Shown here in pieces: positions 1 through 9,902 of a DNA stretch of 26,428 nt. Position numbers and translations under genes: made by a program. Source of the stretch: Byssochlamys sp. IMV 00236 (lineage: Eukaryota; Ascomycota; Eurotiomycetes; Eurotiales; Thermoascaceae); NCBI GenBank assembly GCA_001931875.2, contig MSJH02000181.1:1-26428 (forward strand), written 5' to 3'. The notes under the pieces were generated by a model, which saw nothing but the letters and a program-made list of their open reading frames with translations, was not told the DNA's origin and made no database searches. Numbering within the stretch: the stretch's first letter is position 1; every line of letters starts with the position of its first letter.

Positions 1-23
1 TTTTTTTTTTTTTTTTTTTTTTT
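1..23. repeat. poly-T run at window edge
   Basis: Twenty-three consecutive T open the window, and the other end closes with a run of A. Homopolymers at both edges suggest assembly break points, so the first gene may be missing 5' sequence. Confidence 0.8.
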
Positions 24-43
24 GTTCTGCCCGAATTCTTAAT

Positions 44-2488
44 ATGCAGCATATATTAGTCTGCTGTTTGAATAGTAACAGGATTCAATCCATACAAGGC
101 ATCACCGACTTTTATTTGGAGACCAAGCCATATGAACAGACACGACTTGTGATAAAGGCCTTTGACAATGTCTTTTACTTGCATCTCGAACCAAACACTG
201 AACTCTTCCATCCTCAAGCCGTCATCTATCAAAACGGACAAAGTGTGCCTGTTGATCGAGACATTATTTATAAGGGACATGTTATCCATGCAGATGATTC
301 TGATTATATCTGGTCCAATTATAAGGAACAACAAGATTCGCTTGGCTGGGCAAGATTGATGATTTATAAAAGGCAATCTTTATATCGCATATTTCCTTTT
401 TGGTAATAACTTCTTTTTTTTTATATACATAGACCGGATGATTCGTATTTTATTCAGGGATCCTTTCGTGTGCATGACACAATGTATCATATAAAGACCA
501 AAGATACTTACTATCGAACAAAAAGGTCCAATGATCCCGAGATCAATGACTTGATAATCATCTATAAGGATTCAGATGTACTACCATCAGGTGAAGATAG
601 TCCTGAGCACCATGCGTGTGGTATAGATCAATTACCAATCATCCATCAAACAAGTGTGGTCAAGCGTTCTGAAGGGTGTCCGGCATCAAGAAAGAGTAAG
701 CCATGACCATTGTGCTACATAAAGCCATTAACTTTTCTGTAGTTCTCTATATCGGCGTAGCTGCTGACTGCACTTATGTGCAGCACTACAAAAGCAGGGA
801 AGCAGCACGCATGCAGATCGTGAATGATTTCAATACGGCCTCTGTATTGTTTGAAGACACTTTTAATATCACATTAGGTCTGATCAATATCACATTGATG
901 GATCAAACCTGTCCTGCAAGTGTCAGTAATGATGTCGCATGGAATCGTGTGTGTGAGCCAAATTATTCGCTTTATGATCGTCTAAGTGACTTTAGCCTTT
1001 GGAGAAGTCAGTTGGCCCTGGATGGAGCTGGTCTATGGCATTTAATGACAAATTGTCCGTAAGTAAGTAAGACAAGGCGGAAAGAAAGAGAAAGAGAAAA
1101 GAGAAGTAGTGTGCGCTTATGTGTCATTATCTAAATGCATGATGTAGTATCGGACTAGAAGTAGGACTTGCCTGGCTTGGACAGCTTTGTAATACCGGAT
1201 TGAGTAAACAGGAAGATGACTTTGGAAAGACACGTTATGTTTCTGGTGCCAGCGTATCATCTATCAGTAAATAATGTGTATATATTTTTTTTTTGACTTT
1301 ATGTCTGTAACAATCTCTCTTCTTAGCTAGAGACGAATGGAAGATCGTAGCACATGAGATTGGACATTCCTTTGGTAAGTTGGCAACCTTTTAAAAGCCT
1401 TACTTATAATTGCTTTTGTTTCATAGGAGCCATTCATGACTGTAATTCTCAATCATGTCCATGCACTTCAAAAAAATGCTCTTGTTGCTCATTAAGTAAC
1501 TCTGAATGTAGTGCTGGTGGAGCATACATTATGAACCCTACTAGTAATTCGTCAGTGGAAAAATTTAGTCCCTGCTCTATCAACACTATATGCTCATCGC
1601 TATCCTCTGTTGCGACGTGCCTTTCAGGTAAATTTCGAAAACCACTGAATATCTTATTGTTGATTGACTATCGAAATAACAAAAATAGATCCTCAAGACC
1701 ATACACAAAACTTGTTCCAGTTGAACGTCTGCGGAAATGGTATCAAGGAAGACGGAGAGGATTGTGATACAGGAGGCGTAGAAAGCGTTTGCTGTGATCC
1801 TAAAACTTGCAAATTTATTAACGATGCCGTCTGCGAGTAAGTTTATATTTTCTTTTTAAAAAAAAGAACCCCTCAAACTTATATTTTAAAATCTATTAGA
1901 GATACCAATGAAGGCTGCTGTCATCAGTGTCGATTTCAGTCAAGTGAACATGTATGTCGGCCAGCAGTAACGCTCTGTGACAAACCTGAATACTGCACAG
2001 GAACTTCCGGTGCCTGTCCTCCCGATACTTATGAAAATGATGGTGCCATGTGTGGTTATAATGGCCTTGCATGCGTATCGGGACAATGCACCTCAAGAGA
2101 TCAGCAATGCTTTGCACGCGGATATGCAATGAATATTACTAGTGCATGCTCTGAAAGGTCAAGTGAGTGCAAGATGCTCTGTGACTTTCCTGGGGACGAG
2201 GAAAACTGTATACTATTCTCGGCAAACTTCCTTGACGGTACTCCGTGTGGAATAAATGGAAAATGCTCAGATGGAACATGCATAGAAGAAAAAATACAAG
2301 AAAAAGAAATACTCAAAGAAACGCATCATGATTATGTACCACTTCCATTAATAGTGCCGCTTACTTCTGTGATGATCTTGTTACTTTGTGCAGCATGTTT
2401 AATAGTTGTATTGAGAAGAAGAAAGAACACGCAGCACAATACATTAGAGACTTCTGGATCTTCAACACTTGCTTTAATCCAACATTAG
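44..2488 (+). CDS. ADAM-type membrane zinc metalloprotease (disintegrin and metalloprotease)
   Basis: Model exons: 44-372, 433-695, 743-1058, 1148-1266, 1327-1374, 1427-1627, 1689-1836, 1900-2488, giving about 670 aa. Domain order is prodomain (GWARLM, then a beta-rich GSFRV region), a KR dibasic site just before the catalytic domain, a reprolysin catalytic domain with the zinc motif HEIGHSFGAIHD at residues 352-363 and a Met-turn (YIMNP), a disintegrin domain (VCGNGIKEDGEDCD start; loop LCDKPEYCTG, no RGD), a Cys-rich segment, one C-terminal membrane helix (PLIVPLTSVMILLLCAACL) and a short basic cytosolic tail. The family cleaves surface or secreted proteins; its substrate here is unknown. 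Intron 1 must be GC-AG, because the only GT donor creates a stop at the junction. No clear signal peptide follows the ATG at 44, so the true start may lie upstream of the window or in an unrecognised exon. Confidence 0.87.
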
Positions 2489-2860
2489 AATCAAAATAGA
2501 CTTATTAAAATCTTTTAATTTAATGCCCGTCTTTCTGAGCTCAAATCTGGCATCAAATGTGACTTTGAAAGTTGCTGTCTCCCCACAACTATAAATTACA
2601 GTAAAATTTTTTTTTTTTATACTCTTAACACATATCTGCCTTAGATCCTTTGTCAGGACTTCCATCTATTGGAAGTTCAAAAAGCTTTTACTGGCTTTCC
2701 GTTGACAAAGCTTGAGTCATACAGATATAAGATTGCTTATACCTCCACTCTTGATCCCAATGAAGGTATCCAGCTCTTTCCCTTTCCTTTCTTTCGAAAG
2801 TGAAGGGAAGTTGAAAAGTTGATACCATGGATTCGTTTGGGGACATTCCTTTATATATAC
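2474..2860 (-). pseudogene. unrecognised coding remnant, frame-disrupted
   Basis: Read on the minus strand, the segment gives protein-like pieces in different frames: KELDTFIGIKSGG, then YDSSFVNGKPVKAF, then ELPIDGSPDKGSKAD, then CGETATFKVTFDARFEL, with a stop at 2474-2476. The last two join cleanly across a putative intron (donor in ATGTGTTAAG, acceptor TTTATAG). The earlier two are separated by frameshifts, one in a T run near 2680. The pieces look like a beta-rich domain, but I cannot name the family. It lies downstream of the helicase gene and overlaps the last codons of the ADAM gene on the opposite strand. It could be a decayed gene, a gene with sequencing errors, or chance. Confidence 0.32.
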
Positions 2861-2868
2861 ATTAAAAT

Positions 2869-2888
2869 GAAAAAAAAAAAAAAAAAAA
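2869..2888. repeat. poly-A tract
   Basis: A run of about 20 A abuts the 3' end of the helicase gene. It is simple low-complexity sequence between convergent transcription units. Confidence 0.7.
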
Positions 2889-5800
2889 TTAAGGTAGATT
2901 ATAAAACATATCAGTCATCGAGTTGGATTCAAACAATGGTTCGTCCTTGGTTACTTCATCATCTTCTATCACCTTTTTGACGGATGTCAAGAACCCCTTT
3001 TGTCTTTCTCTTTGAGTGATAACCATGCCATCCCAAAGGAACACCTTCCCTACATAACTTGTCTTTTCAGATGAAGTTGCACCGCATATGATAATCCCAA
3101 CAAGATGTCCACAAGTACAGTTGATTTTTTGGTAACATAGTTTATCTGCCTTATTCATGTACACTTGTGTTTCATTTGGCAGCTTTGATACATCGATACA
3201 TATATTCGTAGTCTTCCAACTCGATGGCTCGCTTACTTCAAGCATTTGAGTATCATTTTGGTTTGAACTGAGCACACAGTTCAGATGAAAGTTATCAACA
3301 GGCTTCAAATGATCTACATCGCCCGTCATTAAGGTACATTCGCAATATTTACAGAGTACAGGCTTCTTTGAGGTATCTACAGTTGTTGTGGCTTTTGTAA
3401 AGAAGTTTGATATAATGATTTGCTCTTCTTTTGGTGGACTGCAATTTACATCCTCATCAATGTCCTTCATTATAGCATCCATGTCATTATCAGTTAGGGT
3501 ATCCTTTATACTTTCCGCTTTAACAGTCTGTGCGTCATTAGGCGTGTCGACCTGGGGTGTTTCATTTGCTTCAATGGTGGCAGCCATGCTAATAGATGAG
3601 ATTGCTGTGGTCTTTATAGTAGGGGGTATTGGTATTGCCTCTTTTGTGGTTTCTTTAACAGAAGGTGTTTCTATTACTCCTTTTGTGGCTGCTTCAATAG
3701 CAAACGTGTCCATTGCTTCTCTTGCAATACTTTCCTCCTCAATACTTACGCGATGCTTTACAAAGCTTTTTAAGCTAGATATCCCTTCTTGAAAGTTATC
3801 ATATACTTGTAATTTGCTTCGTATCCATTTCGATAAGCCTTTTACATTCTCCTGTGTTTGAAATCGATCTTCTAGCAGTATAATTGCTCCCCAGTCCTGG
3901 ATTAAACAAAAAACTTAATAACAAAAAGGAAAATAAAGATAAAACTTACATTTCTGTGCCGTATGCATCGACCAAGGGCTTGATTTATAGCTAATGCCAT
4001 CAAAAAATATTAAACTCATGCATTCATGTCTCTTTTGTTTTCTTACCTCTATAGGCCTGTATAGAGTACCATTCGCGTCCAGTCAATACATCAGCGTTTT
4101 TACATTTCATCCTTTTCCTGTCATTGTATTCCTTTTTCAATTGCACTTCCATATCCTTTATTCCTGGATAAGGTATCCCCAGCGCCACGACAGCTCGACA
4201 ATACTCATTCGTAAAGTCTATTCCCTCGCTCACTTTTCCTCGATAGACTGCAAAGAAGATAGCGCCATCTTGATCTCCCGTTGCAGCGCACATTGCCTTA
4301 TTGATGTGGTCATAAAACCTATTGATCGTCTTTTCAAATACTTTTTTATCGGACCCCTTTGGCTCACACAAGATGAGTTTTTTGTTTTCAATTTGCTTTT
4401 TCATCCCTGTCGCGTTCCATCTTTCCATAAGCTTATCCAACGCATTGTATGAAGGTAAGAAACATAGTATGCCAAAAGGAACAACTTCAGCAATTTGCCA
4501 GATAGCCTCTCCGACATCATCTTGGTATCGAAAACTTTCCATGTTGGTATAAATGCCTTTTAAGCTAGTTCCACTTGGACCCGTGGGTAGACAAGATACC
4601 CAAACCTGCGATGGATCAATAACATGGTTGGCTTCCAATTTACTAACGAATTTAGTTTGCAGTTCTGAGGCAAAACTGTCCATCGGTGATAAGGTACCGC
4701 TGGTTAGAATAACGGATTTTGTTGTTGCGCACATATCTTGAAAGATGATGCCTGGATTCAAGCACCAAAAGCCTAACTTGTAGGTCCATACATTCTCTAG
4801 GCCAGAGTTATTTTTCTTTCTACCGGGCTTTTGTCCACCTCTTTCCATACGCTTCATAAGGGCCATTCTGTAATCTTCAGCATAATCACAGTCTTCTTTA
4901 AACAGATATCCAAATACGAGAAAGATACCTCGGACAATAGTTAACGAGTTATTGGATAGACATCTTCGTCTATGCACTGTAACTTCAGGATCTTCTCGAT
5001 CTAATTCATCATATATGCTCCTGTCTTCAGCCTCCTTTCTAATCGCTTCAGCATGTGCAGAAACCGCCTTGTAGGCAGGAATGAATTGTGTTTCAAATAT
5101 ATGAGCTGTGATGCTCAATTCTTTTAATTTTTCAATGATCTTCTGGCCAGACCACACGCATATATGTCTTTCATAATCTTGTTTGTTGTATATATTATCA
5201 GAAGAAGTGATCCATTCCCAGAGACCGTCAAATAGGTGCTCTAATATCTGATGAGAATGCACTTCAAATCCACCTTTTATAACTTGCGTCAATTCGATCT
5301 TTACTGTATTTAAAGCCTTTTCATCAATCTCAAATGAACCAGCAGAACGTGCAGCATCCTCCATATTATGAGCTATAGATGGTCAATAAGCTTCATCAGT
5401 ATCCAAATAGAGAAAAATGCTTACCTTCATCCAAGATAATGATACTTCCTTCCAAATTAATATCCATAAGTTGTCTAATGACTTTATAACAATGGTAAGT
5501 CATTGAATTTAAAATATAGATCTTTTGATTACCTGGATCAAGAATATAGTTGTAAGGGCAGAATATGACTTCAGCCACCTCATACATTTTTCTTGAGCCG
5601 TAATACGGGCATCCGCCTATTCCCTTTCCCAAAGAAACCATATCCTCAATATCCAAAATTCGATTGGCAGGTTCTGTCATTATTCTATTGATAAGCTTTT
5701 TTGTTCTATGAGCAAAACCACAGGCTTGTTTATCCAAGAGGTTGGAGCAGTCTTCAGCCTTGTTGTTCGATTTAGATACTTTTGGATGTATACATAGCTG

Positions 5801-6810
5801 TTCGCGACTTCCAAGAACGGTCATGCGAGGACTATAGTTCGTATTTCTCTTTAGTTCGGACACAAGTTGTGTTAGCTGTTTATGCGTTCTACTTCCAACA
5901 AAAATACGGGGTATCTTTGGAAATGTTGTTGGCTTTGCTCTCTCTGAAGCTGCAGCCGATGCCAGCGCTGGCTCTGACGCAGGCAGAACATCAGATGGAG
6001 AAGCAGGTGTGCTGATCTCTGCAATCTTTTTACCGTTAAACACTTGATTTGGCTGAAAATCATCAAAAGAGGTGTCATCGCACTTGAAACGTTTGAACAA
6101 GTCTTCTGGACGAATGATTTCTTCATTTCTAGCTCTTTTTTCTGATACATTTTCTAGCTCTTCTGTCGCAGCATTTAACATTGCCTTTGCTCGCTCTTCT
6201 CTCTCTTGAGCATCTTTCTCTGCCAATTTTTTCCGTTCATTGTCTCTCCAAGCTATGTACATAAACTATAAGTGTCTCTCGCAAAACATGATGTGCGTAT
6301 ATGCGCATACCTAAAGCCGCACAAAGCAAAGCAAGTGATTTACCAGAGCCTATGTATAGTGATAAGTTTATCTTTCATTATTTTATACATCCAACGTTGC
6401 TTACCTGTCGGACTCTCTAGTAATGCGTTTTCTGAGCGATTTAGAGCATGAATAATCTATCAAGAAGTGTAATGGATTAGCTGATCAAAAGGGATCTATG
6501 TAACCTTGATGTTGTTACTTTGGACATCATTTGTAATTGGGCCGGATCTATACATGATCAATTGAGTTTTCTGTTAGTCAAGACATAACACTTTTAAAAA
6601 AGAGCTCTTACAGGGCTTTAATGGAAAGTCTACACGAACTGATTCCATGATGAGTGTATGACTCTTTTGTGGTTTCACGTCTTCGGGTTGATGTTGTTGT
6701 TCATCTTCTAAAGTAGCCGTGGCATCTAATGGAGACTGAGGAGTGGAACTATTTCTTTTAGTGCTTAACCATTCCTGAAAGCTCTTTCGTAAGCTTCGTC
6801 GTTCTTCCAT
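2889..6810 (-). CDS. fancJ: FANCJ/BRIP1-type Fe-S DEAH DNA helicase
   Basis: Model exons (minus order): 6612-6810, 6519-6547, 6405-6456, 6311-6349, 5533-6252, 5425-5481, 4047-5372, 3950-3990, 2889-3896, giving about 1156 aa. An XPD-family 5'-3' helicase acting in interstrand-crosslink repair and G-quadruplex unwinding. Visible: a Q-motif-like PYPAQLQMM, Walker A ESPTGSGKS (Lys about 97), Fe-S cysteines at about 260, 275, 284 and 321 with FANCJ-like spacing, CPYNYILDP, the DEAH box at about 364-367 (split by an intron), SEGIDFTNEYCRA, and QAYRAINQALGRCIRH (motif VI). Text such as DFPLKPY and ALLCAALAW fits FANCJ better than RTEL1, Chl1 or Rad3. The long tail has a Thr/Ile-rich linker and a terminal Cys-rich module (CKYC, later CTCG). 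The ATG at 6810 was chosen because upstream in-frame sequence is a Phe run. The first half has very short exons. Confidence 0.88.
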
Positions 6811-7143
6811 AAAGCTCACTTGTATAGAAAAGAGAGAAAAGAAAAAGAATACCAAAATTATTCGCACTCCAAGATTTAGCCCAATAAGACTTTATATGCA
6901 CCTTTTATATGCTGCGCGGATGTATGCCCCCAAAAGCGTAGTAACATCACATAATAGCATTATACTTGTATAAGGAAACAAGAAATGTCTGAAATTCTGC
7001 TTGCAGTCAACCTGAGTGATTGTCATTTTAACTTTAATATCAACGCTACTGTTTTTTTATCTTGTTCTATTCATTATTTATTGCTTGATAAATATAAAAA
7101 AGGTGTACCTTTTATTCTTCTTCTTTTCTTGTGTAAAATATAA
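6811..7143. promoter_or_regulatory. divergent promoter region, helicase / TRAPP subunit
   Basis: A 333-bp spacer between two divergent start codons. A TATA-like AATATAAAAAA lies about 55 bp upstream of the Trs23 ATG. No other defined site was recognised, and no coding signal is seen. Confidence 0.5.
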
Positions 7144-7666
7144 ATGGCTCTGATTTACTCTTTATACATCATCAATAAAGCAGGTGGTTTAGTTTATCAA
7201 AAGGACTTTTCAAATCAACTCGAAAAACTATCAAGTAATGAATATCTTGTGTTAGCTGGTACATTTCACGGGTAAAATCATAAAGAAAAGGTACAAGATG
7301 TAGCAGTTGGAATAAACCCATTCTTTTATAGTGTTCATGCCATCACTTCCAAGATTTCACCTATACATAATTCAACAGGAATTCAAATGCTTGAAGCAGA
7401 GAATTTCAAGCTTTACTGTCATCAGACATTGACAGGTAAAATAATAATAATATGCATATAAAACGTATAACTTATCACACATAACAGGAACCAAATTCCT
7501 TTTGATAACTGCACCACAACTCAACAATGTTGATTCTTATATGAAGAGAATATATGACCTGTACAGTGACTTTGTCATGAAGAATCCTTTTCATACACCT
7601 GAAATGCCTATTCGTTCAGACCAATTTGATCAGTCACTACTAAAGTTTATCAACACAAGTGCCTAA
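7144..7666 (+). CDS. trs23: TRAPP complex subunit TRAPPC4/Trs23 (sybindin-like)
   Basis: Exons 7144-7271, 7332-7435, 7488-7666; 136 aa. Core TRAPP subunit, part of the guanine-nucleotide exchange machinery for Ypt1/Rab1 at the ER-Golgi interface. The longin-fold signature is clear: the start MALIYSLYIINKAGGLVYQ, then FKLYCHQTLTGTKFLLIT, then the family C-terminus YDLYSDFVMKNPF and EMPIRSDQFD. Compared with animal TRAPPC4 (about 219 aa), the PDZ-like insertion after the first strand is absent, so the protein is a compact longin domain. Both introns have ordinary GT-AG ends. The gene is convergent with the next one, with 37 bp between stop codons, so the two transcripts must overlap or terminate very close together. 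Confidence 0.92.
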
Positions 7667-7703
7667 AGTTTAATAATAATAACAATAATAATAAAAACAA
7701 CGT

Positions 7704-8491
7704 TTAGTGCTCTTCATCGAATAGATCCCTCAGCTTCTTTTCTTCCTCACTTATATCAACATTTTGTTTCTTATTATCTTTGATCGCTTCCTGTTTTGCC
7801 TTTTCAATAGCCGCATTACGTTCCTCTACTTGTCTAACCTTTGCCTCCCAGTCTACCCTGTCTTTTACCCAAAGACCTAGTCGTCTACCTTCCTTTTCAT
7901 CTGCAAGCACTGGTGTGATGGCCATTGTGTTGTAATACTTGAGCAAGGTAGATAATGTATTCTGATCTACATTGTATTTCTCAGTCCATCTCTGCCGGGT
8001 CTCTGAAAGATCTTCTTCACCAGGATTTAAGTGCTTTCTTTCTTCTAATAAAGAAAAGACAGCATCAATTGAGATCGTTCCATCTTGTCTTTCCAATTCT
8101 TTTTCATCTGCCTTTTTTCTTTCTCTTAATATTCCAAGCATGGGATCTGACTATACACATACAAAATGAGTGAACTGTGTAAAAAGAATCAATCTTGTTT
8201 CTATTACTGTTCTCATTTTGGTTACTGTAGGTGCGATCGTCACAGGTCCAATAGATTTTAAATGCTCATGCAAGTGTGGATCGCGACCATCTTGTTCAAT
8301 AAAATCTGTCTTTATTTCTTTGACATGTCAATAGGAAGACTTGCATAATTTTATATATATATATACATACCTGCTGCTGCTTCTGTCTGTGCCTTTAGAG
8401 TTGCTGGTGATTCCTTTGGAGCACTCTGTAATGTTTCTGGGCGTGCCTTTGTAGGCAATTTTCTAGCAACCTTTGATGTCTGTGCTCCCAT
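7704..8491 (-). CDS. NDUFAF4: NDUFAF4-like mitochondrial complex I assembly factor
   Basis: Exons (minus order) 8371-8491, 8226-8305, 7704-8150; 215 aa. The middle resembles NDUFAF4: GTISIDAVFSLLEERK aligns with the GKISIVEALTLLNNHK region of the human protein, and NTLSTLLKYYNTMAI with its VNSLLKYF block. NDUFAF4 helps build the membrane-proximal part of respiratory complex I, so this organism probably has a proton-pumping complex I. The protein starts MGAQTSKVARK, which fits an N-myristoylation signal (Gly2, Ser6) and has no classical mitochondrial presequence. The C-terminus is a charged Lys/Glu-rich helix ending LRDLFDEEH. Assignment rests on remembered family similarity over about 55 residues and the MGA start. 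Confidence 0.72.
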
Positions 8492-9274
8492 TGTAAGTGC
8501 AAAAAGTGTCTTTAACCCCCCAGATAAAAAGAGTTGAAATTTTATTCAACTGGGTTTCGGAAACACTATTTCGAGAAACGTTGAAAGGAAACTGAGAATA
8601 ACAATATACAAGTGAATTCATAGAAAGTAATACGGCTCTCAAGGTTCTTGTTCATGTCAAAGCAGTGTCTTGCAAACTGAAATTCAGCAACTGTATCAAG
8701 AAACAGAAAGTATTATCAGAAATGGCAAAGCGTTTGTTTTTCCTGTAGCAACAAACACGAAGTTACCCTTAAAGACAGCACAAAGAAATAGAAACAGATA
8801 AGTAGTAAACACTTCATATCTTTCATAACAGTTAAATAACCCACAATTTCCATGGGGACAGCGAACATATTTTCTTTTCTAACAAGTTCTCTCTAATGTA
8901 TGTGATACTTCATGTCAATTCACTATGCATATATATTTCTCATTGATTTATCAACATTTTGACACAAATACAGTAATAGTCAATACTTATAAGAAAGCCT
9001 ATCTTTAAGCAATTTGTTCACTCAAAATAAGTCCAAGTTCTAAAAATACTCGAAGGGGTATGTGGCTAGAATGATTTCAGAGTCAAGTGGTCATAGTAAT
9101 AAAAGCAGCTGACTGTATGACTCTCCATGAATCATTTATATCATAAAGATGCACTTTTTCTGGTTCACACAAAGAGCACACAATCTCTCCCTCTCCCTTT
9201 CTCTTCTGCTTTCTTGTATTGCGTGCACTTTGATGACCCGATAATTCCCTATCATTTGATTGGTTGTTACATTA
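8492..9274. other. intergenic spacer, no gene seen
   Basis: About 780 bp without a convincing reading frame. It contains the presumed promoter of the NDUFAF4-like gene, with a small hairpin-capable sequence near 8532-8551 (arms AGTTGAA and TTCAACT) and a CT-rich stretch at 9185-9205. Nothing else was recognised. Confidence 0.6.
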
Positions 9275-9292
9275 TACGGTCAAGCCTATGGA
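9275..9292 (+). repeat. possible left terminal repeat of a TA-flanked transposon
   Basis: TA followed by CGGTCAAGCCTATG matches, with few differences, the inverse of the sequence ending at 12177 (TA then CAGTCAAACCTAGG). Similarity stops after about 16 bp, so pairing of the two ends is tentative. Confidence 0.35.
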
Positions 9293-9343
9293 ATTTGGGG
9301 TTTTCTCAAACTAAAAAAAAAAGAAAATAAACTGTGCTTCTTG

Positions 9344-9794
9344 GGTTTTGCAATTTGCACTACAGATTTGCACTACAACTCCCCAGTTAGTGACATAAGC
9401 AACCCCATTTGCACTGCAAGTAGCATATATATCGCGTTTACCTTATAAACCATCCAACTTGTAAAGCGTTATTTGAAGAAAGAAGAACAAAAAGAAAAGA
9501 CTGACTACAAAATACGCTATTCTTATAGACGCGACATGCCCAATGCTCATTGACCCGTGATGAATTCATGCAATAATCCTGTTTGCATAAAATGACACTA
9601 TTTTTAATGATGAGCTCTCAGCATAATAATGAGATTATTACAGACTCTTTGACACATGCTTCTCTTATGCTTCAGTATTGTACATAGTGTCGTGTGGGTG
9701 TAGTTTGTCTAGTGCTGTTTGCTGTGCAAATTGAATTGCTTACGTCGCTAATTGAAAAAATGCAGCGCAAATGTGCAGTACAAATAGCAAAACC
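9344..9794. mobile_element. MITE-like inverted-repeat structure with iterated subterminal motif
   Basis: Positions 9344-9377 and the inverse of 9761-9794 match at 28 of 34 positions, mostly differing by transitions, and enclose a 451-bp non-coding segment. The motif ATTTGCACTRCA occurs three times forward on the left (9352, 9366, 9407) and three times inverted on the right (about 9722, 9762, 9774). Such repeats are typical transposase-binding sites at element ends. No clear target-site duplication was found, so this may be a MITE or the subterminal part of a larger element holding the neighbouring transposase relic. Confidence 0.55.
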
Positions 9795-9902
9795 ACGTTT
9801 TTTTAGTTAAATCGCTCAGAAAGCTGGTCTACCGGACTGCCAGACTAAATGTATGACTAACCCATGGTTTTTAAAAAGTACGCGTTTATTTTATAATGAA
9901 AA

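Noticed and set aside
3388..3792. 134-codon hydrophobic plus-strand frame
   Set aside because: Antisense of the Thr/Ile-rich linker of the FANCJ protein; its apparent membrane segments are a by-product of that composition.
6811..6867. Longer N-terminus for the FANCJ helicase (MRIILVFFFFSLFS)
   Set aside because: The extension is a Phe-rich artefact of an AG/CT tract, and a signal-like sequence makes no sense on a nuclear helicase.
8566..8590. TTTCGGAAAC / TTTCGAGAAAC as a heat-shock element
   Set aside because: Only one proper TTCnnGAA pair; the third unit required for a convincing site is missing.
8492..9274. Search for tRNA or other RNA genes in the long spacers
   Set aside because: No A-box/B-box pair (such as GGTTCGAATCC) or cloverleaf was found here or in 21776-22776.
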